Source: Paenibacillus sp. EZ-K15 (GTDB lineage: Bacteria > Bacillota > Bacilli > Paenibacillales > Paenibacillaceae). Taken from it: a DNA stretch of 51,323 bases. The notes under the pieces were generated by a model that was given only the letters and a program-made list of their open reading frames with translations, was not told where the DNA came from and searched no databases. Of this stretch, positions 44,105-51,323 are shown one piece after another. The stretch covers positions 1 to 51,323 of the forward strand of contig NZ_PDHM01000024.1 in assembly GCF_002573715.1 (NCBI RefSeq). Reading direction: 5' to 3'. A program made the position numbers and the translations under genes. Position 1 is the first letter of the stretch. Every line of letters begins with the position of its first letter.

Positions 44105-44980
44105 CTAGGACGATCCCTTAGGCTCCACATGAATGTGGACACTCATAATATTGTGAATCTTCTCCATCTGTTCTTCGATCTGGTCACTGATCTGATGACC
44201 CTCCAAAACACTGATGTCCGGGTCCACCTCGATGACAACATCCACCAGCACATGATTGCCGTGAATTCGGGCCTTCATGTCCTTAATCCCCTCGACACCG
44301 GGCGTACGGGCAATCGTACTGCGCAAGTCCGACAAACGGTTTTCATCAAAACCGTCCGTTAGACTATAGGTGCAATCTCTGAATATTTCCCAAGCCGTTT
44401 TGCAAATAATGACACCCACCGCTACCGCCGCTACGGTATCCAGCCAAGGCAGGCCGAATTGAGCGCCGATAATACCAACAGCTGCCCCCACACTGACAAG
44501 TGCATCCGATAAATTATCCTTGGCCGCTGCCATGAGTGCCTGGTTATCGATGCGCCGTGCGAGATTCCGATTGTACCGGTATACGCCAAGCATGGCAATG
44601 GCACAGATGCCGGCCACGCCGGCAGACCATAAATTCGGTATTTCCTTAGAGCCTTCAAAAAATGAACGAACGGCTTCAACCAGCACTTGGATACCCACAA
44701 CCGCCATAATAAATGAAGCAACCAGAGCCGCAATCGTTTCCGCCCTTAAATGCCCATACGCATGATCGGAATCCGGCGGTTTCTGGGAAATTCGCAGTCC
44801 GATCAATACGGCGAGTGATGCCACAATATCCGTCAGGTTGTTGAAACCGTCAGCAAGCAAAGCACTGGATGAAAATAAGTATCCACAGAATATTTTAAAT
44901 GATGACAACACGAGGTAGGCGGCAATACTGATCCAAGCCCCGCGTTCCCCTTGTTTGATGTTATCATAGGCATTATTCAC
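44105..44980 (-). CDS. Cation diffusion facilitator, probably Mn2+ efflux
   Basis: A 291-residue CDF exporter with six membrane spans and a C-terminal ferredoxin-like cytoplasmic domain (about 210-291). The transport site reads ADGFNNLTD in span 2 (Asp44, Asn48) and AKDNLSD in span 5 (Asp155, Asp159). Zinc CDFs have His in one of these positions; DxxxN with DxxxD is the pattern of manganese exporters such as MntE and B. subtilis MneP/MneS. Translation starts at GTG with AAGGAGAG nine bases upstream. Confidence 0.88.
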   Translation of the reverse strand: MNNAYDNIKQGERGAWISIAAYLVLSSFKIFCGYLFSSSALLADGFNNLTDIVASLAVLIGLRISQKPPDSDHAYGHLRAETIAALVASFIMAVVGIQVLVEAVRSFFEGSKEIPNLWSAGVAGICAIAMLGVYRYNRNLARRIDNQALMAAAKDNLSDALVSVGAAVGIIGAQFGLPWLDTVAAVAVGVIICKTAWEIFRDCTYSLTDGFDENRLSDLRSTIARTPGVEGIKDMKARIHGNHVLVDVVIEVDPDISVLEGHQISDQIEEQMEKIHNIMSVHIHVEPKGSS

Positions 44981-45145
44981 TTTACACGTCTCTCCTTTGC
45001 TTGCTCTTATGCAGGCCTCAAGCGATATCCATCATTATCCATATTTAATCCTAGCAAAGGTCATTCGTGTGGGTCTAGAGAAACATAATTGCTTTCGGTC
45101 AAAGAGAACCATGGGCGTAGAAAATGGTATTAATCATTGTTACCC

Positions 45146-45174
45146 TTGCCGGGCGATTTAAAAACGAATAAAAT
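45146..45174 (+). promoter_or_regulatory. Promoter of the small basic protein gene
   Basis: TTGCCG (45146-45151), 17 bases, TAAAAT (45169-45174), about 35 bases before the start codon at 45209. Confidence 0.6.
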
Positions 45175-45208
45175 GAGGACAAGCGAACACAAAGAGGAGG
45201 GTGATACT

Positions 45209-45400
45209 ATGCCCGAGAATAATAATGAGTCACGTAAAGTGAATTTGGCTGATGCAATCCGGCAAAAGCTGGAACAAAAGAAACAGCAAAACTCATCCGC
45301 GAACAAGCCCGGACAATTCCAGGCCGGTTCAGCGCAAAAAATGAAAAGCCAAAACAATAAAAAACCAAACAACCAGCGTCGTCGTACCGGCGGTTCGTAG
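45209..45400 (+). CDS. Small basic, Gln/Asn-rich protein, unknown
   Basis: A 63-residue hydrophilic protein: an amphipathic helix (VNLADAIRQKLEQKKQQ) followed by a disordered tail rich in Asn, Gln, Lys and Arg. No domain recognised. Real-gene evidence is good: consensus-like promoter, GAGGAGG seven bases from the ATG and a strong terminator 24 bases after the stop. The basic tail suggests nucleic-acid or spore-DNA association, which is only a guess. Confidence 0.6.
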   Translation: MPENNNESRKVNLADAIRQKLEQKKQQNSSANKPGQFQAGSAQKMKSQNNKKPNNQRRRTGGS

Positions 45401-45423
45401 AAGAGCCCGTCCGTGCATAACGC

Positions 45424-45467
45424 AAAAAATGCTGCACCTCCCATACTTGGAAGGTGCAGCATTTTTT
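45424..45467. terminator. Bidirectional terminator between small basic gene and ABC-F gene
   Basis: A perfect 16-base stem AAAAAATGCTGCACCT/AGGTGCAGCATTTTTT with a 12-base loop; both ends give a T-run. Confidence 0.93.
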
Positions 45468-45524
45468 AATGGATCGTGCGAGATGAAAGCTCGCGCCATC
45501 ATCTTCGCCGCCGTATCCTATTTC

Positions 45525-47150
45525 TTAAACTTCAACCGGGTACATGCTTTCGCGAAGACCCTTGATCTCTTCACTCTCAAGATACTCATCATAACTCATA
45601 CTGCGGTCGATGATGCCATTTGGCGTAATCTCGATAATTCGGTTGGCAATCGTCTGAATGAACTGATGGTCATGCGAGGTGAACAGAATCGTTCCGTCGA
45701 AATCGATCAGACCATTGTTGAGTGCCGTGATGGATTCGAGATCCAAGTGGTTCGTCGGCTCATCGAAGATGAGCACGTTCGCGCCGTTCAGCATCATTTT
45801 GGCCAACATACAGCGGACCTTCTCGCCCCCGGACAAAACGCTTGCTTTCTTCAACGCTTCCTCACCCGAGAACAGCATGCGGCCAAGGAATCCGCGCAAG
45901 AATGTCTCATCTTGATCCTTGGAATATTGGCGCAGCCATTCCACAAGGTTGATATCAACACCGTCAAAATAAGCAGAGTTGTCTTTCGGGAAATACGCCT
46001 GGGTGGTTGTTACACCCCAGCTGTATTCACCGGCATCCGCTTCGGTTTCTCCTGTAATAACCTGGAACAGCGTCGTTTTCGGCATACCGTTCGGTCCAAC
46101 AAATGCGATTTTGTCGCCTTTGTTTACAACAAAGCTGACATTATCCAGAACCTTTTCCCCATCCATCGATTTGGTAATGCCCTCAACCGTAAGCAGCTGC
46201 TTGCCCGCCTCGCGTTCAGGCTTGAAATGAAGAAACGGATATTTACGGTTCGAAGGACGAAGATCCTCCAGCGTAATTTTATCGAGCTGTTTCTTACGGG
46301 AAGTCGCCTGCTTCGATTTGGAAGCATTCGCCGAGAAGCGTTGAATAAATGCCTGCAATTCCTTGATCTTCTCTTCCTTCTTCTTGTTGGCATCCCGTTG
46401 AAGTTCAAGCGCCAGCTTACTGGATTCATACCAGAAGTCATAGTTGCCGACATACAGCTGTATTTTACCGAAGTCGATATCCGCAATATGCGTACACACC
46501 TTGTTCAGGAAGTGACGGTCATGGGATACCACGATAACGGTGCCTTCATAATCCATAAGGAAGTTCTCGAGCCACTGAATCGATTCCAGGTCCAAGTGGT
46601 TGGTAGGCTCATCCAGCAGCAGGTTATGCGGACGGCCAAACAATGCTTGCGCCAAGAGAACGCGTACCTTCTCATTACCGCTCAGCTCCGACATTTTCTT
46701 ATCATGCAGCTCACGTGGAATGCCGAGACCGATCAGGAGCGCTGCCGCATCCGGCTCTGCATCCCATCCGTTTAGCTCTGCGAATTCGCCTTCCAGCTCA
46801 CCCGCACGCATGCCGTCTGCTTCAGAGAAATCGGATTTCGCATACAGCGCATCCTTCTCTTTCATGATGTTATACAGCCGGGCATGACCCATAATAACCG
46901 TCTCCAGGACTGGATACTGGTCGTATTCATAGTGGTTCTGCTTCAGAACCGCCATCCGTTCATTCGGTGTCATATGAACCTCGCCTTGGTTCGGTTCAAT
47001 CTCACCGGAGAGGATTTTCAGAAATGTAGACTTACCCGCCCCGTTGGCGCCGATGAGGCCGTAGCAGTTACCCGGGGTGAATTTTATATTGACATCTTCA
47101 AATAGTGCTCGTTTGCCATAGCGGAGCGTTACGCCGCTTGTACTGATCAT
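45525..47150 (-). CDS. ABC-F ribosome-associated ATPase, YkpA/YbiT-like
   Basis: A 541-residue twin-ATPase protein without membrane spans, the size of YkpA/YbiT. ATPase 1: Walker A GANGAGKST (34-42), signature LSGNE (156-160), Walker B LLLDEPTNHLD. Linker about 240-310 (P-site tRNA interaction motif, lysine-rich). ATPase 2: Walker A-like GPNGMPKTT (352-360), signature LSGGE (439-443), Walker B LIFDEPTNHLD. Walker A 2 and signature 1 are both altered, which makes one of the two composite ATP sites non-standard. ABC-F proteins act on ribosomes in translation control or antibiotic protection. AAGGATGG is nine bases before the ATG. Confidence 0.88.
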   Translation of the reverse strand: MISTSGVTLRYGKRALFEDVNIKFTPGNCYGLIGANGAGKSTFLKILSGEIEPNQGEVHMTPNERMAVLKQNHYEYDQYPVLETVIMGHARLYNIMKEKDALYAKSDFSEADGMRAGELEGEFAELNGWDAEPDAAALLIGLGIPRELHDKKMSELSGNEKVRVLLAQALFGRPHNLLLDEPTNHLDLESIQWLENFLMDYEGTVIVVSHDRHFLNKVCTHIADIDFGKIQLYVGNYDFWYESSKLALELQRDANKKKEEKIKELQAFIQRFSANASKSKQATSRKKQLDKITLEDLRPSNRKYPFLHFKPEREAGKQLLTVEGITKSMDGEKVLDNVSFVVNKGDKIAFVGPNGMPKTTLFQVITGETEADAGEYSWGVTTTQAYFPKDNSAYFDGVDINLVEWLRQYSKDQDETFLRGFLGRMLFSGEEALKKASVLSGGEKVRCMLAKMMLNGANVLIFDEPTNHLDLESITALNNGLIDFDGTILFTSHDHQFIQTIANRIIEITPNGIIDRSMSYDEYLESEEIKGLRESMYPVEV

Positions 47151-47188
47151 TAAGCATTACCATCCTTTATCACTATTGGTTTCAGCAC

Positions 47189-47217
47189 ATTATAGCATAA
47201 GTACGACGGTTATCGAA
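47189..47217 (-). promoter_or_regulatory. Promoter of the ABC-F gene
   Basis: Minus strand TTCGAT (47212-47217), 17 bases, TATAAT (47189-47194) with TG one base before the -10 (extended -10). The leader to the ATG is about 30 bases, too short for an attenuator. Confidence 0.65.
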
Positions 47218-47313
47218 GCTTCTGGACGATATAAAACGGTTTTAAACAAATATAACCTCCTGCTTGCACCCTTTTCTCAAGCGCACAGGGCAGGACGCTG
47301 TCGATTAAAAACT

Positions 47314-47339
47314 ACTTTTTCTAGTTTAATAGAAAAAGT
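47314..47339 (-). repeat. A/T-rich inverted repeat before the ABC-F promoter
   Basis: ACTTTTTCTA/TAGAAAAAGT, ten-base arms with a six-base loop. It lies upstream of the promoter, between it and the MBL terminator, so is not part of the ABC-F leader. It may be a second terminator hairpin for the MBL gene. Confidence 0.5.
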
Positions 47340-47352
47340 CCAACTGAAAATG

Positions 47353-47384
47353 GGCCCGAGAGGTTATAAAAAACCTTCCGGGCC
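47353..47384 (-). terminator. Terminator of the UlaG-like MBL gene
   Basis: Minus strand GGCCCGGAAGGTT...AACCTCTCGGGCC with small mismatches, followed by CATTTTCA. The plus-strand side ends in TTCTTTTGG. Confidence 0.7.
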
Positions 47385-47436
47385 TTCTTTTGGTAGTCTA
47401 TGGTGTATGTTGATCAGAATCGCTTGTACGTTTCAG

Positions 47437-48468
47437 TTACGATGTCACACTTCTCCGCTCAGGCTGAACCTTGAAGGTCTCTCCGTACTTTAATACGCGA
47501 ATCCGCTCCTTGGCGATCCCCAGCCGCTCGCGTTCCGCTTCCATCCTATCCAGCGCTTCTCTGGCCGTATCGTCTGCCAGCTTGAAGGTGCCATAATGCA
47601 TTGGAATCATCGTCTCAGCCTTCACGTCCTGGAACGCCTGCAGCGCTTCTTCCGGATTGACGTGCTGTGACGTCATGAACCATTCCGGCTCATATGCCCC
47701 GATCGGCATCAAAGCAAGGTGAATGTTGAAACGTTCTCCGATCAGCTTAAAGCCCTCGAAATAACCGCTGTCTCCGGCAAAATACAAATTCGGCGGAAGC
47801 AGGCGGGTACCATCCTCCGCGACAGGTTCGTTATCGCATGGCGATTCATCGGAAGAACCCGAATCCCTCTTCGCATCCTGCAGCACGGGCTCCATCACGA
47901 ATCCTCCCCAATGGGATGTATTCGTGTCAAATGGCGTACGCCGAGTCCAATGCTGTGTCGGCACGAAGGAGAACTTCACGCCCTTGATGGTTTCGGATTC
48001 CCACCACTGCAGTTCGATCACGCGGCGAAAGCCTTTGTTGATCATTTTGCGACGCAGACCAACGGGTACAATGATCGTGGTGTCCGCACGGTACAGCCTA
48101 CGGATCGAGGCAACATGCATATGGTCATAATGGGAATGCGAGATTAAAATGACATCGATCGGGGGGATCTCATGAATGGGAAGTCCAGGTTCTCCAAGGC
48201 GCTTATTAAACCCCATTCTCCGCGCCCATACGGGATCAGTCACGATATTCAAGCCTTCATATTGGATGAAGAACGTAGCGTGCCCGATCCAGGTAACGGA
48301 GGTTTCGTGCCGGTTGCTATGCAAATACTGAAGATCCGGCGTCAGGTTCGGAATGCAGTAGGAATAATCCTTCTTCTTCTGACGACGTTCGTCGCGCCAC
48401 TGCTTGAATTGTTTAAGTGTTTTATCCGTGCTGACGTTATCGATATTGTTATAGCGAATTTTTGGCAT
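47437..48468 (-). CDS. MBL-fold hydrolase, UlaG/NAPE-PLD-like
   Basis: A 343-residue metallo-beta-lactamase-fold protein. Metal motif HSHYDHM (111-117), VTWIGHATFFIQ (58-69), FAGDSGY (bridging Asp) and PMHYGTF (final His) follow the UlaG/NAPE-phospholipase D branch. An insertion of about 30 acidic/polar residues (KRDSGSSDESPCDNEPVAED) sits between strands. The natural substrate in bacteria is unknown. The frame extends six codons upstream, but the ATG at 48468 follows GGAGGAGG with good spacing and is chosen. Confidence 0.85.
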   Translation of the reverse strand: MPKIRYNNIDNVSTDKTLKQFKQWRDERRQKKKDYSYCIPNLTPDLQYLHSNRHETSVTWIGHATFFIQYEGLNIVTDPVWARRMGFNKRLGEPGLPIHEIPPIDVILISHSHYDHMHVASIRRLYRADTTIIVPVGLRRKMINKGFRRVIELQWWESETIKGVKFSFVPTQHWTRRTPFDTNTSHWGGFVMEPVLQDAKRDSGSSDESPCDNEPVAEDGTRLLPPNLYFAGDSGYFEGFKLIGERFNIHLALMPIGAYEPEWFMTSQHVNPEEALQAFQDVKAETMIPMHYGTFKLADDTAREALDRMEAERERLGIAKERIRVLKYGETFKVQPERRSVTS

Positions 48469-48595
48469 GCAGCCTCCTCCTTCCATTACCCTGTATTTTA
48501 CCCCGTATTGACCTCTCTGCTCAACTTTGCGTATGTTGTTCTTTTTACACCGAATGATTCGTGGCGAAACAACCCGTATTTGCCTTTGTTCAGAA

Positions 48596-48697
48596 TCAAT
48601 CCGATGGATCTTTATACTTGACGACGTAGATCGCCATAAAGGCTACAGCAGCCAGTACGGTGATCAGCGGAGCTATGAAAATGCCGAAGTCCTCCAT
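48596..48697 (-). CDS. cydS: Cytochrome bd small subunit CydS
   Basis: A 33-residue single-span peptide beginning seven bases after the cydB stop, with GGGGTGAGG at its front inside the cydB end. A short polar start, FIAPLITVLAAVAFMAIYVV as the membrane helix and KYKDPSD as the tail match in size and topology the 33-residue CydS subunit seen in the Geobacillus cytochrome bd structure. That peptide binds CydA and shields the heme. The gene is easily missed because of its length. Confidence 0.75.
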   Translation of the reverse strand: MEDFGIFIAPLITVLAAVAFMAIYVVKYKDPSD

Positions 48698-48702
48698 TTG
48701 CC

Positions 48703-49734
48703 TCACCCCTTCTTCGCGGATTTGCCGCGAATGTAGTTTGCATCGAACAGAAACAATCGCATCAGCAGGATCAGGGAAGGAACCAATACGCAGAAACCCA
48801 GGATAAATGCGGTAATCAAAGCGATCGCCATCGTATCGTTGGTAATACTCTCATGAATATGGATGTAATCATAGAGAATATACGGCAGATGCGAGCGTCC
48901 ATACCCATACCAGGCAAAGGCAAATTGGAGCATGACCATGATAAAAGCGATGCCGAGACGGATTCGTTTCCATACGAGGTACACCGCAATGACAAAGCAG
49001 ATGAACGACGCGATAAACATCCATGCGATATCCAGCATCTGCCCAAAATGCACCGGGTTCTGATGGTTGATCTGAAAAAACGCGAAAACCGAAGCCAGGA
49101 TCGTCGGTCCGCTCCACCCCAACGCATAACCCCGGACCACGCCGAACGCTACCTCATCCCCCGCACGCTGCGCGTAATAGGATAGGAACATCGCCGAGAT
49201 GTACAGAACGCTCACAAGCGCAAGCAGGATGACCGACCACGTGTACGGGTTCGTGAAGAACGTATACCAATGAAGCTCCACCTTCCCGTTGTCCATATAG
49301 ATAATCCCACCTTCCGAGATGGCCAATATCGTTGACAAGGCGGCCGGGATGAGAAGCCCCGTTGCCCCGTAGAGCCCCATATACACGATATTGTTCCCGG
49401 TCTGGCTGCCATACGTGTGATAGGCGTAGTAAGCGCCGCGGATCGCCAGCAGCACAAGGGCCAAGCTGCCCGGAACAAGCAGCGCGGTGCCATAATAATA
49501 CGCAGCATCCGGAAAGAATCCGACAAGCCCGACCACAAAAAAGATCAGGAACACGTTGGTCACTTCCCAGACGGGAGATAAATACCGCTGGATGATGTTA
49601 TGAATCTTGTTCTCGTGTCCAGTGAGCACGCTGAAATAGCTGAAAAATCCGGCACCGAAATCAATCGAGGCCACCAGCAAATAGCCAAACAGAAATGTCC
49701 ACAGCACGGTTATTGCTACCATTGCATAGCTCAT
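48703..49734 (-). CDS. cydB: Cytochrome bd oxidase subunit II
   Basis: A 343-residue membrane protein with eight to nine spans, the normal length of Firmicute CydB/YthB. The opening YAMVAITVLWTFLFGYLLVA followed by SIDFGAGF is the characteristic first helix. It stabilises CydA and provides no heme ligand of its own. Its ATG overlaps the cydA stop by four bases (ATGA), so synthesis is coupled. Confidence 0.93.
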   Translation of the reverse strand: MSYAMVAITVLWTFLFGYLLVASIDFGAGFFSYFSVLTGHENKIHNIIQRYLSPVWEVTNVFLIFFVVGLVGFFPDAAYYYGTALLVPGSLALVLLAIRGAYYAYHTYGSQTGNNIVYMGLYGATGLLIPAALSTILAISEGGIIYMDNGKVELHWYTFFTNPYTWSVILLALVSVLYISAMFLSYYAQRAGDEVAFGVVRGYALGWSGPTILASVFAFFQINHQNPVHFGQMLDIAWMFIASFICFVIAVYLVWKRIRLGIAFIMVMLQFAFAWYGYGRSHLPYILYDYIHIHESITNDTMAIALITAFILGFCVLVPSLILLMRLFLFDANYIRGKSAKKG

Positions 49735-51083
49735 TTGCGGTCTCCCCCTTCGATTTCGAGTCCCAGCAGCCGGATTTCCTCTTCGGCGCTTTTATTCCGG
49801 AACAATTGGCTCAGCACGCGGATCGCGGATACGGATAGCACCAGATACAGGATAATAAACAGCACCAGCATCCAGCCGACGCTTGATGAAGTGGTTGCCG
49901 CATCCGATACCTTCATGTATCCCCGCACAATCCACGGCTGCCTTCCGATCTCAGCAAGGAACCAGCCCAGCCATATGGCTGACATCGATAGAGGCCCCAA
50001 AGCCAATATACTGAGCAGCAGCCATTTTGGATAAGGCCTTTTGCCAGGAAGTTTCTTTCGGAACATATACAGGAGCGGAATCAGAACGATCACGGCGCCG
50101 CTGGTCACCTTCAAATCGAAAAAATAATGCACTGACATCGGCGGCCTCTCATTCTCCGGAAATTCATTCAGACCAACGACCTCCGTGCTGGGGCTGTTTC
50201 CCGCCAATATGCTTAGCGCATAGGGAATCTTCAATGCATACTTAATCTCGTTATTCTCATCCAGAAAGCCGCCGTAAATGAGCGGGGCTTGTGTCATCGT
50301 CCCAAAATGCCACTCGGCCGCCGCCAGCTTCTCGGGCTGGTATTTAGCCAAAAATTTGCCTGAGAAATCTCCGATCATCACGGTGGCCACTGCAAAAACA
50401 AAGGTAGACACAACAGTAAGCTTCAGCGCTTTCTTAAAGTAGATGTGCCTGCTTCCCCGCAATAAACTGAAAGCGGCTATGCTGGCCAGCGCAGCCGCAC
50501 TGGTCGTATACGCTGACGCCAGCACATGGCTCACCTTGGTCGGCGTTGCCGGATTGAACATGGCCACGAACGGATTCACATTCGTAAATACCCCATCCAC
50601 CAGCTCGAAGCCCTGGGGTTGATTCATAAAAGCATTCATGCTCGTGATAAAGAACGCTGACGCGGAGGAGCCGATCGCCACGGGAATAAGCAGCAGCAAA
50701 TGGGTCCATTTATTTTTGAATCGATCCCATGTATAGAGATAAATGCCAAGAAAGATCGCCTCCACAAAAAAAGCAAAGGTTTCCATAAACAGCGGCAGCG
50801 CAATGGCTTTACCGGCTACACGCATAAAGGTGGGCCATAACAAGCTAAGCTGCAAGCCGATGGCAGTACCTGTCACAACGCCGACGGCCACCGTAATCAC
50901 GAATCCCCGCGCCCAGCGCCTGGCGAGCAACGTATAATGGTTGTCCCCTGTCCGAATCCCCCTCCATTCCGCCAGAGCCAGCATAATCGGAATCCCAACG
51001 CCGATGGTTGCCAGAACAATATGTACAAACAGGGTCAAACCGGTCAGGATCCGGCTCATCAGTACGGGGTCCAGTGAAGACAT
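49731..51083 (-). CDS. cydA: Cytochrome bd oxidase subunit I
   Basis: A 450-residue quinol oxidase subunit with about nine spans. The heme-bearing FVHIVLATIGVGIPI (His near 17) and VSHVLASAYTTS (His near 180) are seen, and the methionine ligand lies in the late GWMLVLF helix. At 450 residues it has the short Q-loop of Firmicute enzymes. It reduces oxygen to water with menaquinol and works at low oxygen. The frame begins three codons earlier with GTG, but the ATG at 51083 has GAGGAG eight bases upstream. It lies 21 bases after a tiny membrane-peptide gene. Confidence 0.93.
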   Translation of the reverse strand: MSSLDPVLMSRILTGLTLFVHIVLATIGVGIPIMLALAEWRGIRTGDNHYTLLARRWARGFVITVAVGVVTGTAIGLQLSLLWPTFMRVAGKAIALPLFMETFAFFVEAIFLGIYLYTWDRFKNKWTHLLLLIPVAIGSSASAFFITSMNAFMNQPQGFELVDGVFTNVNPFVAMFNPATPTKVSHVLASAYTTSAAALASIAAFSLLRGSRHIYFKKALKLTVVSTFVFAVATVMIGDFSGKFLAKYQPEKLAAAEWHFGTMTQAPLIYGGFLDENNEIKYALKIPYALSILAGNSPSTEVVGLNEFPENERPPMSVHYFFDLKVTSGAVIVLIPLLYMFRKKLPGKRPYPKWLLLSILALGPLSMSAIWLGWFLAEIGRQPWIVRGYMKVSDAATTSSSVGWMLVLFIILYLVLSVSAIRVLSQLFRNKSAEEEIRLLGLEIEGGDRK

Positions 51084-51104
51084 CAGGTTCACTCCTCGGT
51101 TTCT

Positions 51105-51215
51105 TTATCCAAAATATTTCATATAGCGCAGATACCCTTTCACGGCGCCGTATAGCATAATGGCCGCAACAATAAAGCATAGAATCGCAAGCTTTCGCTC
51201 CTGCTTCCTGTGCAT
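51105..51215 (-). CDS. 36-residue membrane peptide upstream of cydA, unnamed
   Basis: A 36-residue frame with AAAGGAGG 12 bases before its ATG and its stop 21 bases before the cydA start. The product is a basic N-terminus (MHRKQERK), one membrane span (LAILCFIVAAIMLYGAV) and a basic tail with aromatics (GYLRYMKYFG), so N-in, a positively charged helix. It is not like CydS or E. coli CydX in sequence. Position at the head of cydABS suggests an accessory or assembly peptide for the oxidase. A chance frame is possible, but site, spacing and topology argue for a gene. Confidence 0.6.
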   Translation of the reverse strand: MHRKQERKLAILCFIVAAIMLYGAVKGYLRYMKYFG

Positions 51216-51238
51216 CCGTCAGCCTAGCCTCCTTTAGA

Positions 51239-51323
51239 GGTTGTTCAAAAAGTCTGCTTTTGATAAGAAAACCTCTATCGAGGCCACTTCAAGGATGAGC
51301 GACCGCGATGCATAGGTAGGTTT
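51239..51323. repeat. Possible end of a dispersed repeat, cut by the window edge
   Basis: GGTTGTTCAAAAAGTCTGCT starts here. I recall this string as the terminal inverted repeat of a short intergenic element found many times in Paenibacillus genomes, but the other end would be beyond 51323 and cannot be checked. No frame of note lies inside. It sits upstream of the cyd operon, whose promoter was not found. Confidence 0.35.

Noticed and set aside
45429..46775. A 448-residue open frame on the plus strand
   Set aside because: It runs opposite the ABC-F gene, which has all expected motifs, and begins inside a terminator hairpin. No ribosome binding site or domain.

Overview
The window looks like chromosomal DNA of a spore-forming, Paenibacillus-like member of the Bacillales. 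The signs are strong AGGAGG ribosome binding sites, frequent GTG/TTG starts, a PerR/YgzB/YgxA neighbourhood beside an rRNA operon leader, gatCAB, a YyaC-type spore protein, a SigB/RsbV/RsbW locus, a sigY-yxlCDEFG operon and a short-loop cydAB. Genus is inferred from gene content; no rRNA gene lies inside the window. Most genes are on the minus strand.

Layout. 1-250: leader and tandem promoters of an rRNA operon that continues off the left edge. 0.4-7.7 kb: ygxA, ygzB, a GH18 spore/cell-wall hydrolase, perR, two envelope membrane genes, mgtC and a GNAT gene. 7.8-11.6 kb: gatC-gatA-gatB and an IDEAL-domain gene. 11.8-14.9 kb: the sigY operon (ECF sigma factor, three small membrane proteins, an ABC exporter). 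15.0-17.3 kb: a possible small gene, then MBL hydrolase, thioredoxin-like and DedA genes packed in one operon. 17.4-26.3 kb: housekeeping and unknown genes, including a very GC-rich O-antigen-ligase/TPR membrane protein, a METTL25-like methyltransferase, YyaC, YfkK, a pirin and an asparaginase. 26.6-40.5 kb: a general-stress island. Its centre is rsbY-rsbK-rsbM-hybrid kinase-rsbV-rsbW-sigB; GlsB, YtxH, DUF5665, CorA, YflT, YtxG/DUF948 and DUF1328 genes flank it. 40.6-45.4 kb: marR-MFS efflux pair, two secreted or anchored unknowns, a Mn-type CDF exporter and a small basic protein. 45.5-51.2 kb: an ABC-F protein, a UlaG/NAPE-PLD-like MBL enzyme and the cytochrome bd operon with two tiny membrane-peptide genes (cydS after cydB, and an unnamed one before cydA). 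The right edge holds what may be one end of a dispersed repeat.

How it works together. The stress island is the most coherent system. A membrane hybrid kinase (RsbK-like) would phosphorylate the receiver-PP2C phosphatase RsbY. RsbY would dephosphorylate RsbV, which then takes RsbW off SigB. A CheR-type methyltransferase beside the kinase matches the RsbM role known from Bacillus cereus. A sensorless REC-kinase-REC protein between them and rsbV is an extra input or relay. A SigB-like promoter in front of rsbV suggests feedback. Nearby genes are of types that belong to the general stress response in B. subtilis.

No CRISPR array, transposase, prophage or tRNA gene was seen. Several start codons were moved from the longest frame to the one with a ribosome binding site; reasons are given per gene.
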